Assembly: GCA_021848555.1 (NCBI GenBank)
Contig: JAJZUN010000127.1
Location: 1 to 7,309 of the forward strand
DNA length: 7,309 nucleotides
Direction of reading: 5' to 3'
Source: Pseudomonadota bacterium
Lineage (GTDB): Bacteria; Pseudomonadota; Gammaproteobacteria; Burkholderiales; SG8-39
The translations under genes were made by a program, and so were the position numbers. Every line of letters starts with the position of its first letter. The first letter of the stretch is position 1. The notes beneath the pieces were generated by a model. That model was not told the origin of the DNA. It did not search any database and saw nothing but the letters and a program-made list of their open reading frames with translations. Below, in pieces: positions 6,412 to 7,309 of the stretch.

Positions 6412-7309
6412 CTACCCGCCTTCCAGCCACGGCCGCGAGGCGAACTTTGCCCAGAAATGCCACGCGAGGCTCATCACTGCCACGATGCACGCGGCGAGCA
6501 GCCAGGGCATGGTCCTGTCGTAGAACACCTCATAGCCCATCCATTTGCGCAGACCCTCGTACACCAGCGTGCCCCCGGCGAGTTGCACCCGTGCGCCCGG
6601 GACGAGTTCGTGCACCGCGTCGCCCGAGCGCAGGAGGATCGCGTGCCGCCGCGGAACGCGGAATTCCGAGGGCCGCGCGGGATCGAGTATCAGCTCGTCG
6701 ATGCGCAGCGCGAGCGAGAGCTTGAGGCTGCTGCCCGGCGGGGTCCACTCCTGCACCTGGCGGTTCTCGTTGGCCGGATACGCCGGCAGATGCACGCCGC
6801 CGCGCACGGGCGTTCCATCTGCCGGCAGCCACAGGAATACGGGGGCGTAGCCCTTGTTGACGGTGGTGGAGAAGCGGTAGCCCTGGCGCACCAGCGGATC
6901 CATGTCGCTGACGATCGCCTCGCGCGGGGTGCCGTTGTCCTCTACCCAGCGCACCCGGTTGCGGGTCTGGCCGCGGCGGATGCCCGGGGCGTAGTCGATG
7001 GTGAAACCCAGGTTCTGGAACGACGCCCGGTCGAGCCGCCACCGATGCCAGGGACCCGCTTCGAATCCTGCCAAGCGGCCGTCGAAGATCTGCCCTTCGG
7101 CGAGTTCGAGCCCGCCCTTGAGGTAGGTGAGCCGCCCGGCGGCCACCAGCAACACGATGGCGATCAGCGCCAGATGAAACAGCAGCAAGGCGCTCTGGCG
7201 CCGGAACACGGCGTTGGTCGCGACGGCGGCGCCGAGGTTGGCGGCGAACAGCGCGAGCGGCAGCGCGAGCGGCCAGGTCATCTGCTCGCGGCTTTCGAGC
7301 GCCACCGCC
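6412..7309 (-). CDS. resB: System II cytochrome c biogenesis protein ResB/CcsB (N-terminus cut by the window edge)
   Basis: About 299 residues of a ResB-family membrane protein, the partner of CcsA in delivering and ligating haem to apocytochromes c. The visible order is a helix ('WPLALPLALFAANLGAAVATN'), a second helix carrying the conserved membrane histidine ('SALLLFHLALIAIVLL', His codon at 7174-7176), a periplasmic domain of about 190 residues, and a final helix ('PWLLAACIVAVMSLAWHFW') with a short tail. ResB proteins normally have three helices before the periplasmic domain. Only two are seen and the frame is open to the right edge, so the start lies outside; the GTG at 7305 and ATG at 7281 are probably internal. 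TAG stop at 6412-6414. The vapB start is 89 bases downstream; ccsA, its usual direct neighbour, is displaced by vapBC. Confidence 0.8.
   Translation of the reverse strand, partial: AVALESREQMTWPLALPLALFAANLGAAVATNAVFRRQSALLLFHLALIAIVLLVAAGRLTYLKGGLELAEGQIFDGRLAGFEAGPWHRWRLDRASFQNLGFTIDYAPGIRRGQTRNRVRWVEDNGTPREAIVSDMDPLVRQGYRFSTTVNKGYAPVFLWLPADGTPVRGGVHLPAYPANENRQVQEWTPPGSSLKLSLALRIDELILDPARPSEFRVPRRHAILLRSGDAVHELVPGARVQLAGGTLVYEGLRKWMGYEVFYDRTMPWLLAACIVAVMSLAWHFWAKFASRPWLEGG

Noticed and set aside
6391..6420. Possible terminator hairpin at the end of resB (GGCGG...CCGCC on the minus strand)
   Set aside because: Only 5 bp of pairing with a loop of about 19 bases and no T-tract; likely chance in GC-rich DNA.
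6323..6490. N-terminal extension of vapB
   Set aside because: It would cover the promoter, operator and the end of resB; the ATG at 6322 has an ideal ribosome binding site and matches the usual VapB start.
1..7309. CRISPR arrays, tRNA/rRNA genes, insertion sequences
   Set aside because: No regularly spaced repeats, no tRNA-like cloverleaf or rRNA sequence and no transposase reading frame were recognised on either strand.

Overview
The window is GC-rich chromosomal DNA with dense, mostly head-to-tail genes. It looks proteobacterial, most likely betaproteobacterial. This rests on System II (CcsA/ResB) cytochrome c maturation, multihaem cytochrome genes, short intergenic gaps and high GC; no rRNA or other taxonomic marker is present, so the assignment is only an inference.

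Layout: the left edge (1-502, plus strand) holds the C-terminal half of a PhnD-type periplasmic phosphate/phosphonate-binding protein. It converges on a long minus-strand block that fills the rest of the window. Read in the direction of transcription (right to left), that block is: resB (partial, cut by the right edge), a vapBC toxin-antitoxin pair with its own promoter and operator, ccsA, a haem-copper-oxidase-like membrane protein with a C-terminal TPR domain, a secreted seven-haem cytochrome c, and a membrane-anchored spermidine-synthase-like protein. No gene-free stretch exceeds about 90 bases.

How the genes may work together: ResB and CcsA form the System II haem-export and cytochrome c synthetase complex. 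Directly downstream lie a periplasmic heptahaem cytochrome, which needs seven haem attachments, and an integral membrane protein with the fold of B-family (ba3-like) oxidase subunit I. That membrane protein keeps the three haem-ligating histidines but appears to lack the cross-linked tyrosine and one CuB histidine. Predicted topology puts its TPR domain in the periplasm, on the same side as the cytochrome. The simplest reading is an electron-transfer module with its own maturation genes, in which the oxidase-like subunit is either a divergent (for example NO-reducing) enzyme or a non-oxidase dihaem membrane electron carrier. No CuA subunit II is present in the window.

The vapBC pair sits between resB and ccsA, genes that are usually adjacent or fused. 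It has a near-consensus sigma-70 promoter overlapping an 8-bp inverted repeat, and a hairpin after vapC. It looks like an insertion into the maturation operon and could affect expression of the downstream cytochrome genes.
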